Assembly (NCBI GenBank): GCA_034434635.1
Contig: DAOTYX010000190.1
Coordinates: 1 to 27,410, forward strand
DNA length: 27,410 bases
Direction of reading: 5' to 3'
From: DAOTYX01 sp034434635
GTDB taxonomy: Bacteria > Chloroflexota > Anaerolineae > B4-G1 > DUEL01
Shown here piece after piece: positions 7,973 through 18,575 of the stretch; position 1 is the stretch's first letter, and each line of letters begins with the position of its first letter. A program made the translations under genes and the position numbers. The notes below the pieces were generated by a model. The model saw only the letters and a program-made list of their open reading frames with translations, did not search any database and had not been told where the DNA came from.

Positions 7973-9781
7973 TCACCGCGCCGTCCTCAGGTCCTCCCGC
8001 ACCCACAGGGCCACCTGCTCAGAGGTAAGGGGGGAGGCCGACTCGCGATACAGCCACCAGCGCACGGTCTGCGCGCCGCCCCACTGCGGGCTCCAGGTGC
8101 GATGCAGGGTGAACGCCGCGCCGATGTACCCTTCCGCCCGCGCCGTCTGCGCTGGCACGACGACCAGCGGCGGGTCCCCCGGCGCGACATCCTGCTGCAG
8201 GAGCCCCGGCGAAGCCGCGCTGCCCGGCGGCGCATCGGCGAAGCGCAAATCGAAGTGACGCAGTGCCCAGATCAACGCGGGGTCGTCCGAACCGACGATG
8301 GTGACCGGCAACCCCGTCGTCCCGTTGTGGGTCAGTGTGGCGACCTGCTCCACCGTCTCCACCAGCAAGCGGACCTCCACCGCTGTGGGCCGCTGGACAG
8401 GCCCTTCACGAGGGTCAGCAGGGCGGACGTGGGCCAGTCCCCAACCGGTGGAGAGGGTCACCAGCAGCAGGAGCACGGTCACCGAGAGCGCCCCGGCGCG
8501 CAGGGCCGTGGTCAGCCCCTGGCGCACAACCTGCGCCGTCTCCTCGTCCGGCTCGGGTACGGAGACGGCGAAGCCGAAGGCGATGGTGAGCAGCACCTGG
8601 AGGATCGCTGCCAGCCCGGCGATGTACAGGTCGGTGGGTTGATTGGTGACGGAATAGCGCGCCAGCGCCAGCCCGCAGTGGGCCCACAGCACGAGCGATA
8701 TGGGCAGGTACAGCCCTTCGTTCAGCCAGCGCCCGTGGCGCGCTACCGCCGTCACCAGGCTTTCGACGGCCAGCCCGCCCAGGCCGGAGAGCGGCAGGAG
8801 CAGCCACAGCAGGTCAGCAGGCTGGCGGCCGGGCATGAGCGTCAGTTGCAGCAGGCTGAGGGCGGCCCAGCAGGCGAAGAGAAGGCCCAGGCCGTGCCGT
8901 CGCTGCACCGCCAGCACCAGCCCCGCCAGCCCGACCAGCAGCAGGAGCGGCTCATAGACGCCCAGCAGCAGGGCGAAGGAGGGAGCCGCCGGCCCGGCGG
9001 GCGCGGCGAAGCGGGCCAGCCAGCCCAGCAACTGCTGCCCGACAGCCGCCAGGCCAGCCGGGTTCAGGCCCATCCCCGCGCCGAAGGCCAGCAGCCCGCC
9101 CATGGTGGCCAGCAACCCACGACCCAACGCCGGGCGGAGCAACGGCCACAGCCAGGGCAGGGAGCCACGCCAGGCCCACAGGCAGATGACCAGGGCCAGC
9201 AGCAACCCCATCCCCATCCCCCAGGCTGCTGGTCCCGCCGTCAACGCCAGAGCCAGCCCCAGCCCACCCGCGATCACCAGCGCCGGATGCCAGGTGTCCA
9301 GGAAGCGGGCGGCGCAGCCCACCAGCAGAAGCATCCCCAGCGCCGCGGGCACGGTTCCATCCAAGGTGCGGGAAAAGAACAGCGCCGTGGGCGAGAGGGC
9401 AAGTAACAGGCCCATCCCCAATGCTCCCCAACGGCCCAGGTAACGGGTCAGCAGCAGCGGGGCCAGCACCAGGCCCACGCCCGCCAGCGCCGGCACCATG
9501 CGGGCCAGACCGTCCCCATCGCCGAACAGGGCAAACAGGAGGACGTTCAGGTGGAACAACAGGGGAGCGCCAACGGCCGCGCCGGGAAGGGGCGTCTGCC
9601 CCACGTGGTACGCAGCCAGCGCCTGAGCCGCCTCGGCGGAAGTCAGCGGCGCGGCGGCCAGGTCGGTCAGACGCAGGAGGGCGGCCAGCAGGGCCAGCGC
9701 CGCCCACAGCAGGCCCGTGGCGCTGGGCGCGGTCTCCTGACCGCGCCCGCCCTGCGGTTTAAGGGGCGACTGATCACTCAT
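7973..9781 (-). CDS. GT39-like multi-pass membrane protein, glycosyltransferase family (function uncertain)
   Basis: A 602-aa, very hydrophobic protein with about 11-13 membrane helices, ending in a soluble domain of about 150 aa after residue 455. It resembles the membrane half of the next gene: an acidic residue in the first loop (Glu50 in TSAEAAQ) and SRTLD at 137-141 correspond to the HDE and SRYIRHD motifs there, but the Asp-Glu pair is reduced to one acid. It is therefore probably a diverged paralogue of the GT39-type sugar transferases, active or structural. Its ATG overlaps the stop of the upstream DUF2298 gene (ATGA, 9778-9781), so translation is likely coupled. The N-terminal tail (about residues 9-20) is encoded by a copy of the dispersed GGGCGCGGTC palindrome. 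I cannot assign a substrate. Confidence 0.7.
   Translation of the reverse strand: MSDQSPLKPQGGRGQETAPSATGLLWAALALLAALLRLTDLAAAPLTSAEAAQALAAYHVGQTPLPGAAVGAPLLFHLNVLLFALFGDGDGLARMVPALAGVGLVLAPLLLTRYLGRWGALGMGLLLALSPTALFFSRTLDGTVPAALGMLLLVGCAARFLDTWHPALVIAGGLGLALALTAGPAAWGMGMGLLLALVICLWAWRGSLPWLWPLLRPALGRGLLATMGGLLAFGAGMGLNPAGLAAVGQQLLGWLARFAAPAGPAAPSFALLLGVYEPLLLLVGLAGLVLAVQRRHGLGLLFACWAALSLLQLTLMPGRQPADLLWLLLPLSGLGGLAVESLVTAVARHGRWLNEGLYLPISLVLWAHCGLALARYSVTNQPTDLYIAGLAAILQVLLTIAFGFAVSVPEPDEETAQVVRQGLTTALRAGALSVTVLLLLVTLSTGWGLAHVRPADPREGPVQRPTAVEVRLLVETVEQVATLTHNGTTGLPVTIVGSDDPALIWALRHFDLRFADAPPGSAASPGLLQQDVAPGDPPLVVVPAQTARAEGYIGAAFTLHRTWSPQWGGAQTVRWWLYRESASPLTSEQVALWVREDLRTAR
9725..9748. repeat. 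Dispersed palindrome inside coding sequence
   Basis: GGGCGCGGTC (9725-9734), loop TCCT, GACCGCGCCC (9739-9748). Same core as the palindrome at 4504-4540. It encodes part of the hydrophilic N-terminal tail of the GT39-like protein and keeps the frame open. A 20-bp stretch (9722-9741) is identical to 20756-20775. Confidence 0.85.
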
Positions 9782-12297
9782 GGCAGCAACCCTGTCTCCA
9801 TTTCCGGCAGAGTGGTGCGATAGATGGTGACCTCCTCGTTCCGATAGACGACTTCCAGCAGCGTGTCGAACTTCGCCAGTCCCGTGGCCGGGTAGCGGGA
9901 GCGCTCCAGCGGGCCGACGTAGACGTAGCGGATGTCGTACCGTTCCAGCAACGCCAGGGTCGCCTCGGGGTCAGTGGTGGTATAGAGCGTCTCGATATCC
10001 GGCTCGCGGCGCGCCGGCTCATCGTAGTTGCCGCGCCACTGACTCTCGTGGTCGCCCCAGCCCAGCAGCGTGGGCAGGCCGGTGAAGGCGGAGACACGTC
10101 CCTCGTAGATGTAGGCGCGGTAACGGTCGCCAGGGGCCTCGAGGATGACCGGCGTCCCGGTGACGTTGCGGTTCAGCCAGTCTATAGCGGCCATATCGCC
10201 GGCATTGGTAGAGTAGAGGTAAGCCGCGCCGTCCAGCGTGGGCGGCAGGCCACGGTACATCTGGGCCCGGGCGGGGATGGCCAGCGCCGGGTAGAGCAGG
10301 CCCCCTGCCAGCAGCAGCACCGTCAGCGCCGCCCACACCCCGTTCGGGAGCGTGAGCCGGGAATGGGTCAGCCATCGGCCCAACAGGTAGGCGGCGGCGA
10401 TGCCCCACATCACCCAGGCCTGGAAGTAGAACTTGAAGACCGTGTTCATGCGCGTGCCGAAGTGGTCGCGCAGGTAGATGAACTCCACTGCCATCGTCAA
10501 CAGCGCGCCACCGGCGATGAGCAGGAGCACATAGGCCGTCTCCAGCTCCACACCGGCCGCCGTGGGCGCGCCGGAGCGCTGCTGCCGTTGGCCCAATGCG
10601 AGCACCGTGGTGCAGAGCAAAGCCAGCAACAGCAACGCCGTCCAGGGGGTCAGCAGCCGTTGGACCAACCGCTGGACGATCAGGTCCACGGCGTTGGGGA
10701 TGTGTTCCAGGCCGGGGACGAGGCCGCCGCTGCGCCAGACCGCCAGATAGCCGCGCCCCTGTGGGCTGACCAGCACGGCCAGCAGGATGAAGAGCAGCAA
10801 CCCCAACAGCAGGCCCACCGTCCACGTGGCGACACTCCAGCCGGAGACGCGCGCTTTGAGCGCCTCGCTCACCGTCAGGACAACAGCCGGCAACAGGAGT
10901 GGACCGAACATCACCAGGAACTGCGGCAGACGGGTGGCGTTGAACAGGTTCGGGGCCACTCCGCCCGCCTGAGAGCGCAGGCCCAGCCAGAAGGGCAGAT
11001 AGAGCAGGAAGCCACCGACAGCAAGGAGGAGTGGGAAGAGGCCGATGGAGAGAAACCCCCGCACCGATTCCCCAACCGCAGGCCGCTGGCGATAGAAGAA
11101 CGCTGCGGTGATGATCAGCAGGTAGATGGGGAAATCCCAGGTGTTGAGAAAGCCCAGCCCGCCCAGACAGAGGGCGTAGATGAACAACTCCCACGCGCGA
11201 AGCGGCATGGGGAAGGACAGCCGGTATGGGGCGCGGTCAGAGGCCGCGCCCATCGAGGAGTCCGTTTCGCGCAGAAGCAGCGCCAACGCCAGAGCCAGCA
11301 CCAGGATGACGAAAGGTAACCCCAGCACGTGGGGATGCATGTCCCCGAGGATGAAGGAGAAGGCGGGGAACTCGTCAATCACCTCCCACTCCGCCGGGTT
11401 GGCCAGGGTGTGCCACGGGGCGGTGTCGTGCAGCACGCGCGAGGCCTGCCACCACCACAGGTAACGCTGCGGAACCCACGATCCCTCGGCCAGCGCTGGC
11501 GGCGGGACGTTGATGGAGCGGATGTCCAGCCACTGCCAGAAGGCGACCGGGAACAGGCCGCGGGCGTGAAAGACCTCCAGCAACCCCTCCAGGTTGCCGC
11601 ACAGGGCGACGAAGAGCGGTCCCAGCAGCCCTCCCAGGAGCGCGCCCCGCTCGTTCTGTCGGGCCAGCAGCGCGTAGACCAGACCATAGGCTCCGGTGCA
11701 GGTGAGGGCGAAGAGGGTGGCGATGCCCAGGTTGAAGCCGACCGTTGCTGGCACCCCCGAAAGCCGCACCAGCATGCCGACCATCACGTACCCGAAGTAG
11801 TAATAGGAGATGCCGAAGCCCGAGAGCCAGGGGTCCTGCGGCGGGAAGTGCGGGGCGCGCAGGACGGAGTTGAGGAAAGCGATCTCCATCCACTTCTCGC
11901 CGCCGGCGGTTTCGATGTTGGGCATATGGGCACGGACGACGCACCAGACGGCGAAGGCCGCCGCGAAGAGGAGCTCCACGACCACGATGTGCCAGATGGA
12001 CAATGTGTGAGAGGGTGGTGGCTGTCCCTCACGACGCAGCCAGAGCGCCGTCCCGCTGGCCGCCAACACCGCCAACGCGGCCAGGATCGCGCCGGCGGTA
12101 TTGGGCAGCCAGCCGAAGGTGAGCATCACCCAGAAGAGCCAGCCGCCCACCAGCAACCCCAGCGGGCGGGCGAAGGCGTAGCCTCGACCCGGCAGGTGGC
12201 GCAGCAGGCGCAGCGTCAGCGGCAGCGCCGCCAGGCCGAAAAGTTGCACCACCAGATACCAGCGTAGCGCCAGGGCGACCTCACCAGCCAAACTCAC
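9778..12297 (-). CDS. YYY/DUF2298 family membrane protein (TIGR03662, Chlor_Arch_YYY)
   Basis: An 839-aa polytopic membrane protein. It shows the features of the Chloroflexus/archaeal YYY family: EKWMEIAFLN at about 134-143, PPQDPWLSG at 152-160, the triple tyrosine in GISYYYFGY (165-167), and FILGDMHPHV with HPH at 321-323. The C-terminal part, after the last helices near residue 660, contains a soluble domain of about 170 aa. The family has no proven reaction; it co-occurs with Agl23-like proteins and is thought to act in envelope glycan assembly. The start used is GTG at 12295-12297. A TTG two codons later fits the AGGTGA better as a binding site, so the start is uncertain by a few residues. 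A copy of the dispersed palindrome (11229-11251) encodes a loop near residues 350-355. Confidence 0.87.
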   Translation of the reverse strand: MSLAGEVALALRWYLVVQLFGLAALPLTLRLLRHLPGRGYAFARPLGLLVGGWLFWVMLTFGWLPNTAGAILAALAVLAASGTALWLRREGQPPPSHTLSIWHIVVVELLFAAAFAVWCVVRAHMPNIETAGGEKWMEIAFLNSVLRAPHFPPQDPWLSGFGISYYYFGYVMVGMLVRLSGVPATVGFNLGIATLFALTCTGAYGLVYALLARQNERGALLGGLLGPLFVALCGNLEGLLEVFHARGLFPVAFWQWLDIRSINVPPPALAEGSWVPQRYLWWWQASRVLHDTAPWHTLANPAEWEVIDEFPAFSFILGDMHPHVLGLPFVILVLALALALLLRETDSSMGAASDRAPYRLSFPMPLRAWELFIYALCLGGLGFLNTWDFPIYLLIITAAFFYRQRPAVGESVRGFLSIGLFPLLLAVGGFLLYLPFWLGLRSQAGGVAPNLFNATRLPQFLVMFGPLLLPAVVLTVSEALKARVSGWSVATWTVGLLLGLLLFILLAVLVSPQGRGYLAVWRSGGLVPGLEHIPNAVDLIVQRLVQRLLTPWTALLLLALLCTTVLALGQRQQRSGAPTAAGVELETAYVLLLIAGGALLTMAVEFIYLRDHFGTRMNTVFKFYFQAWVMWGIAAAYLLGRWLTHSRLTLPNGVWAALTVLLLAGGLLYPALAIPARAQMYRGLPPTLDGAAYLYSTNAGDMAAIDWLNRNVTGTPVILEAPGDRYRAYIYEGRVSAFTGLPTLLGWGDHESQWRGNYDEPARREPDIETLYTTTDPEATLALLERYDIRYVYVGPLERSRYPATGLAKFDTLLEVVYRNEEVTIYRTTLPEMETGLLP
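11229..11251. repeat. Dispersed palindrome inside coding sequence
   Basis: GGGCGCGGTC, loop AGA and GGCCGCGCCC, with one T-G mispair in the arms. Same core as at 4504-4540 and 9725-9748. It encodes a short hydrophilic loop (GAASDRAP) between membrane segments of the YYY protein. Confidence 0.75.
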
Positions 12298-12327
12298 CTC
12301 GCGTCAGCCGTCGTCCGTCGTCCTTCA

Positions 12328-13833
12328 TCAACCCAGCGCCTCTTCCGCCGCCGCGAGCCGGGCCAGCACCCGCTCCCGTCCCAGGATGCTCAGCGTGCCG
12401 AAGAGGGGCGGCGATACCTGCTTGCCCGTCGTGGCGGTGCGCAGGAGGCCGAAGACCTGGCCCGTCTTCAGCCCCATCTCCGCCACCAGGCCGCGCAGGG
12501 CCGGCTCCAGCGTCCCCTCGTCGAAGTCCGACAGGTCGGCCAGGAGGCGGCGCGCCCGGCGCAGCACCTCAAGGCGTTGCTCGACGCTCAGGTTCTTCTC
12601 CACCAGCGCTTCCGCGGGCAGGGGGGGGAAGTCCTTGAAGAAGAAGTCGGTCCATTCCGCCACGTCGGTCAGCCGCTTCAGCCGTTCCTGGATCAGCGGC
12701 ACCATGCGCGCCAGCCTGGCCCGCGTCTCGGCGGGGCAAGGATCGGGCACCAACCCCGCCTTCTGCCAGAAGGGCACCAGTCGCTCGAGCAGGTCGTCGG
12801 GGGAGAGGCTGCGGATGTAGACGCCGTTCATCCAGTCCAGTTTGTCGTAGGAGAAGACCGCCGGGGCCTTGTTGACCCGGCCCAGGTCGAAGCAGGCGAC
12901 CAGTTCATCGCGGCTGAAGACCTCCCGTTCCTCCCCCTCTCCCGGCGCCCAGCCAAGCAGGGCCAGGAAGTTGAACAACGCCTCGGGCAGGTAGCCCTGG
13001 TCACGGAACTGGCTCACGGCGGTCGCTCCGTGCCGCTTGGAGAGTTTGCGACCGTCGGCGCCCAGCACCAGCGGCACGTGATGGTACTCCGGCAGTTCCC
13101 AGCCAAACGCCTGGTAGAGCAGCACGTGCTTGGGCGTGCTGGGCAGCCACTCGTCGGCGCGGATGACGTGGGTAACGCCCATGTGGTGGTCATCCACCAC
13201 CACCGCCAGGTGATAGGTGGGGTAACCATCCGATTTCAGAAGCACCTGGTCGTTGATCAGTTCGTTCTCGAAGACCAGGTCCCCCTTGATGCGGTCGTGG
13301 ACCACCGTCTGCCCTTCCAACGGCACCCGCAGGCGGATGACGTGCGTCTCATCAGGACGAATGGCTCCTGGCGGCAGGTCGCGGCAGTGACGGTCGTACA
13401 TCACCTCCGGCTGTTTGAGGGCGCGCCGGGCTTCCCGCACCGCCGCCAGTCGCTCTGGTGAGCAGTTGCAGCGGTAGGCCCAGCCGCGGGCCAGCAACTC
13501 CTCCGCCGCCTGCCGATAGAGCGACAGCCGTTGCGACTGGATGTACGGCCCGCACGGCCCGCCGACGGCGTACCGCTCGGCCTCTTTGACCCCGCAGGCA
13601 CGCAGTTCCTCCAGCCCTGGCCCTTCGTCCCACTCCAACCCCAGCCAGCGCAGCCCCTCCATGATGGTGGTCATGGTCCGCGGTTGGTAGCGGACGCGGT
13701 CGGTATCCTCGATGCGCAGGATGAACTGGCCGCCAGTGTGGCGGGCGAACAGCCAGTTGAAGACCACCGTGCGCACGCTGCCGATGTGCAGTTCACCGGT
13801 GGGACTGGGGGCGAAACGGACGCGAACGGTCAT
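12328..13833 (-). CDS. gltX: Glutamyl-tRNA synthetase
   Basis: Class I synthetase (501 aa) that charges tRNA-Glu with glutamate. The HIGH signature is at 16-19 (ELHIGS) after RFAPSPTG, and the KMSKS equivalent is KLSKR at 263-267. A probable zinc site is formed by Cys122, Cys124, Tyr146 and Cys150. The C-terminal helical anticodon-binding region runs to residue 501. The start ATG at 13831-13833 is preferred to the longer frame because the protein then begins exactly at the family N-terminus and GGAGA sits seven bases upstream. It lies 47 bp after glnS in the same run, so both Glu and Gln synthetases are likely co-transcribed with the division genes. Confidence 0.96.
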   Translation of the reverse strand: MTVRVRFAPSPTGELHIGSVRTVVFNWLFARHTGGQFILRIEDTDRVRYQPRTMTTIMEGLRWLGLEWDEGPGLEELRACGVKEAERYAVGGPCGPYIQSQRLSLYRQAAEELLARGWAYRCNCSPERLAAVREARRALKQPEVMYDRHCRDLPPGAIRPDETHVIRLRVPLEGQTVVHDRIKGDLVFENELINDQVLLKSDGYPTYHLAVVVDDHHMGVTHVIRADEWLPSTPKHVLLYQAFGWELPEYHHVPLVLGADGRKLSKRHGATAVSQFRDQGYLPEALFNFLALLGWAPGEGEEREVFSRDELVACFDLGRVNKAPAVFSYDKLDWMNGVYIRSLSPDDLLERLVPFWQKAGLVPDPCPAETRARLARMVPLIQERLKRLTDVAEWTDFFFKDFPPLPAEALVEKNLSVEQRLEVLRRARRLLADLSDFDEGTLEPALRGLVAEMGLKTGQVFGLLRTATTGKQVSPPLFGTLSILGRERVLARLAAAEEALG

Positions 13834-13880
13834 GGTTGATTCTCCGGTGGGGGTGTGGGGCAAGGCATTGGGCGTCGCCC

Positions 13881-15551
<1,671 letters not shown>

Positions 15552-15554
15552 CTC

Positions 15555-16688
15555 TCACTTCTCCTTGTGCCGCATGGCGACCCCCTCCACCAGTCCCAGG
15601 CCGATCATCGCGGTGAGCAGCGCGCTGCCCCCGTAACTGATGAACGGCAGCGGCAGGCCGGTGACGGGGATCAGCCCCAGGTTCATGCCGATATTGACCG
15701 CCATCTGGAAGAACAGCACCGTGCCTATGCCGACCACCATCAGCCGCCCGAAGCGGTCGGGGGCCAGCAGCGCCGCACGGAAGATGCGCGTAAAGAGCAA
15801 GAAGAACAGGAACAGGAGCAGCGTCGCGCCGATGAAGCCCATCTCCTCGCCGACGACGGAGAAGATGTAGTCCGTATGGCGCACGCGCAGGAAGCGCAAC
15901 TGGCTCTGGCTGCCCACCCCGTACCCCTTGCCCCACAACCCACCGGAGCCGATGCTGATCAGCGCCTGGTCCACGTTGTAGAGCGCCGCCGGGTCCCGCT
16001 CCGGATGCAGGAAGAGGCGCACCCGGTCCCGCTGGTACTCTTCCATCACGCTCCACAAGGGTACCAGTGACGCCAGGCCGATCAGCAGGGTCCCCACCAG
16101 ATAACCCAGGTGGACCTCCGAGACGAAAACCATCACCCCCCAGGCGGCGACGAAGATCACCGCCGTGCTCAGGTCCGGCTCGCGGAAGACCAGCGCCGCC
16201 GGTATGATCATCAGCGCTGCCGAGAGCAGGTAACGCCACAGGCCTGGCCGCTCACCCCGGCGCGAGGAGTCCATATCCGCGATCCGGCGCTCCCGTGGTG
16301 GGGGGTCGAGCACCGCTGCCAGGCTGATGATGACCAGGATCAGCGCCGGGAAGGAGGGTTGCAGGCGGAAGGTGCCGATGTAGAACCAGCGGCGCACCTC
16401 GCCGATCTCGCTCTCGCCGATGAAGAGCACCAGCACCAACAGGCCGATGCCCACGATGTAGCCGATCCACCAGAAGTGACGCAGCCACTCGTAGGGGATG
16501 GCGGCGACCAGGAAGAGCAACCCCAGGCCGATGATGGCGAAGGTCGCCTGCCGCCGCCACAGGTCGGCCAGGTCCTCCGTGCCCAGATTGGCGCTGCGGA
16601 TCATGACCACGCCGAAGAAGGTCAGCACCAGCAAAAGGGCCAGGAGGACGAAGTCGAACCGGCGCCAAGAGGATGTAAAGGTCGGCAT
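15555..16688 (-). CDS. rodA: Rod shape-determining protein RodA (SEDS family)
   Basis: Polytopic membrane protein (377 aa) of the SEDS family, which polymerises lipid II glycan strands during elongation. About ten membrane helices are visible. Family signatures include FGVVMIRSAN near the N-terminus, RRWFYIG, VFREPDLSTA (REPDLxTA motif), SIGSGGLWGKGYG, HTDYIFSVVGEEMGF and FISYGGSALL near the C-terminus. It could be FtsW, but the operon with min genes and the short N-terminus favour RodA. The start ATG at 16686-16688 lies one base after the minE stop, with AGGTAGG just upstream. Confidence 0.93.
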   Translation of the reverse strand: MPTFTSSWRRFDFVLLALLLVLTFFGVVMIRSANLGTEDLADLWRRQATFAIIGLGLLFLVAAIPYEWLRHFWWIGYIVGIGLLVLVLFIGESEIGEVRRWFYIGTFRLQPSFPALILVIISLAAVLDPPPRERRIADMDSSRRGERPGLWRYLLSAALMIIPAALVFREPDLSTAVIFVAAWGVMVFVSEVHLGYLVGTLLIGLASLVPLWSVMEEYQRDRVRLFLHPERDPAALYNVDQALISIGSGGLWGKGYGVGSQSQLRFLRVRHTDYIFSVVGEEMGFIGATLLLFLFFLLFTRIFRAALLAPDRFGRLMVVGIGTVLFFQMAVNIGMNLGLIPVTGLPLPFISYGGSALLTAMIGLGLVEGVAMRHKEK

Positions 16689-16689
16689 C

Positions 16690-16959
16690 CTACCTCGGGC
16701 GCTGCCCCCGTTGGGTGCGCAGCGGGATGTTGGCCGTCAGGCGGCTGAGGCGCGGCCCCTCGGTGAAGGTCACCTCGACCCCCTCGGGGTCTATCGCCAC
16801 GTGGCGGGAGATGACGGCGATGATCTCGTCTTTGAGGGTGTCCAGCAAACCGGGAGAGATCTGCGCCCGGTCGTAGGCCAGCACCAGGCGTAGCCGCTCA
16901 CGGGCGATCTCCCCACTGCTCGGCTGACGACGACCGTGAAAGAGGTCCTGGATTTTCAT
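16690..16959 (-). CDS. minE: Cell division topological specificity factor MinE
   Basis: An 89-aa protein that stimulates MinD ATPase and drives its release from the membrane, placing the septum. The N-terminal amphipathic start (MKIQDLFH) and the anti-MinCD segment RERLRLVLAYDRAQISP (about residues 20-36) are typical, followed by LKDEIIAVISRHV and the beta-strand EVTF. The start ATG at 16957-16959 has GGGGAG six bases upstream. It lies three bases after the minD stop. Confidence 0.95.
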   Translation of the reverse strand: MKIQDLFHGRRQPSSGEIARERLRLVLAYDRAQISPGLLDTLKDEIIAVISRHVAIDPEGVEVTFTEGPRLSRLTANIPLRTQRGQRPR

Positions 16960-16962
16960 GGC

Positions 16963-17763
16963 TCACTCCCCCTCAGGACGCACCAACCGTCGGAGACGTC
17001 CCAGCAGGCCTGGCTCGCGCAGGGGAAGGAAGGGCACCTCCTCGCCCCGCAGGCGGTGGGCGATGTTATGGAAAGCCCGCCCGGCCATGCTGTTGTCGCT
17101 CAGGGCGACGGGGCGACCCGTGTTCGCCGCCGCCAGCACCGCTTCGTCCTCTGGGACAACGCCGATCAGTTGTATTGCCAGCAACTCGAGCACGGCGTTC
17201 GTCTCCAGCATGTCCCCCCGGCGCACCATCTCCGGCTTGACCCGGTTGAGGATCAGGTGCAGCGGGCCTTTCTCCTCTGCTTCCAGCAAGCCGATCACGC
17301 GGTCGGCATCCCGCACCGCCGCCACCTCCGGATTGGTGACGATGAGCACCTCGTCCGCCGGCGCGACGGCGACGCGGAAGCCCTGCTCGATGCCTGCCGG
17401 CGAGTCAATCAGCAGGAAGTCGGCGCCTTCCCGCAGTTCGTCACAGACCTGCACCATCTGCTCTGGATTGACGGCGGTCTTGTCGCGCGTCTGTGCCGCA
17501 GGCAGCAGGTAGAGTTCCGGCAGCCGCTTGTCGCGCACCAGCGCCTGGCGCAGGCGACAACGCCCCTCGACGACATCTACCAGGTCATAGACGATGCGGT
17601 TCTCCAGACCCATCATCACGTCCAGGTTGCGCAGGCCGATGTCGGCGTCAATGATGACCACCCGCTGCCCCTGTGCGGCCAGGGCCGTCCCCAGGTTGGC
17701 GGTGACGGTTGTCTTACCCACGCCCCCCTTGCCCGAAGTAATGGTGACCGCTCTTGCCGGCAT
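16963..17763 (-). CDS. minD: Septum site-determining protein MinD
   Basis: Membrane-associating ATPase (about 266 aa). The deviant Walker A is SGKGGVGKTT at residues 10-19, with signature Lys12, followed by IDADIGLRNLDVMMGL and the Walker B region FLLIDSPAGIE. A basic amphipathic helix at the C-terminus (LLGRLRRLVRP) is the membrane-targeting sequence. The ATG at 17761-17763 gives the usual family start. A GTG at 17773-17775 that overlaps the minC stop as GTGA would add four residues and also makes coupling possible; which is used is unclear. It works with MinC and MinE, its direct neighbours. Confidence 0.95.
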   Translation of the reverse strand: MPARAVTITSGKGGVGKTTVTANLGTALAAQGQRVVIIDADIGLRNLDVMMGLENRIVYDLVDVVEGRCRLRQALVRDKRLPELYLLPAAQTRDKTAVNPEQMVQVCDELREGADFLLIDSPAGIEQGFRVAVAPADEVLIVTNPEVAAVRDADRVIGLLEAEEKGPLHLILNRVKPEMVRRGDMLETNAVLELLAIQLIGVVPEDEAVLAAANTGRPVALSDNSMAGRAFHNIAHRLRGEEVPFLPLREPGLLGRLRRLVRPEGE

Positions 17764-17771
17764 CGCTCCCC

Positions 17772-18452
17772 TCACTTGTCCCGCCAGGGTATCGCTTCGA
17801 TCCGCCCGTTACGCACGCGCGCTGTCTCCGGCACCGGGCGGCGACGTTTCTCCTCCGGGGAACGGGCGATGTAGCCCGCGATGCGCAACTGGGTGGGACT
17901 CAGGTCCAACGCGCAGACCGTTGCCCCGCTGTCTCCCATAGCCCCGGCATGAACCACGCCGCGCACCTTGCCCCACACGATGATATGTCCGCCCGCCACC
18001 ACCTCCGCCCCGGCATGAACATCGCCGATGACGACCACATGGCCGGGGTGATGCACCTTCTGACCAGAGCGCAGGGTCCGTTCCACCACCAACGGCGGGA
18101 AATCGGTCTCTGGCTCAGTGACTTCCTTCTTTTGCTCGGAGGGTTCCACCATATCAAGGTGAACCACCAGCCCCATCCGCGCCGCCGCCAGGGTGGTTTC
18201 ATCACGGGAACTGAGCACCCCCCACAACGCCACCTCGTGGAGGGCCAGCAGGTCACGAGCCTGCTCGATCTCTGTGGCGGTCAGCAGCCGGTCGCCCACG
18301 TCCAACACCGCCCGGCCACCCTGGAAGAAGCCAGCGCTCTGCGCCAGCCGTTTCTCCAGCAACGCCAGCCGTTCCGTCCATTCTCCCGCCCCCAGGCCGA
18401 TCAGCAACCCCTGGCGGATACCCTTGATGCGCACTTCTGCCGGCTGTGTCAT
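17772..18452 (-). CDS. minC: Septum site-determining protein MinC
   Basis: FtsZ assembly inhibitor (226 aa). The N-terminal domain (about 1-100) is the variable FtsZ-binding region. The C-terminal half (about 120-215) is the beta-helical MinD-binding domain, with RTLRSGQ, GHVVVIGDVHAGAEVVAGG and IIVWGKVRGVVHAG followed by ALDLSPTQLRIAGYIA. Start ATG at 18450-18452 follows AGG with four bases between. It is the first gene of the division operon; a promoter at 18576-18604 and a leader of about 118 nt precede it. Confidence 0.95.
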   Translation of the reverse strand: MTQPAEVRIKGIRQGLLIGLGAGEWTERLALLEKRLAQSAGFFQGGRAVLDVGDRLLTATEIEQARDLLALHEVALWGVLSSRDETTLAAARMGLVVHLDMVEPSEQKKEVTEPETDFPPLVVERTLRSGQKVHHPGHVVVIGDVHAGAEVVAGGHIIVWGKVRGVVHAGAMGDSGATVCALDLSPTQLRIAGYIARSPEEKRRRPVPETARVRNGRIEAIPWRDK

Positions 18453-18498
18453 CTCACCTGCGCAGCCTCAGGCGTCTTCACGCTCGACCACGGACAAC

Positions 18499-18546
18499 GG
18501 ACCACAGCCCACACGCTGCTTGATTGCGGTCCGTGGGCGGTAGTCC
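18499..18546 (-). other. Inverted repeat in the minC leader
   Basis: Arms 18499-18512 and 18533-18546 pair at 12 of 14 positions around a 20-nt loop. It would lie in the 5' leader of the minC mRNA, upstream of the start codon. The left part sits in GGAC-rich repeat-like DNA. Function unknown. Confidence 0.6.
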
Positions 18547-18575
18547 ATCAGCACGTATGAGAAGCCACACCACAG

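Noticed and set aside
7883..9406. Open frame of 507 codons on the plus strand opposite the GT39-like gene
   Set aside because: Same shadow signature; mirror of hydrophobic-helix codons.
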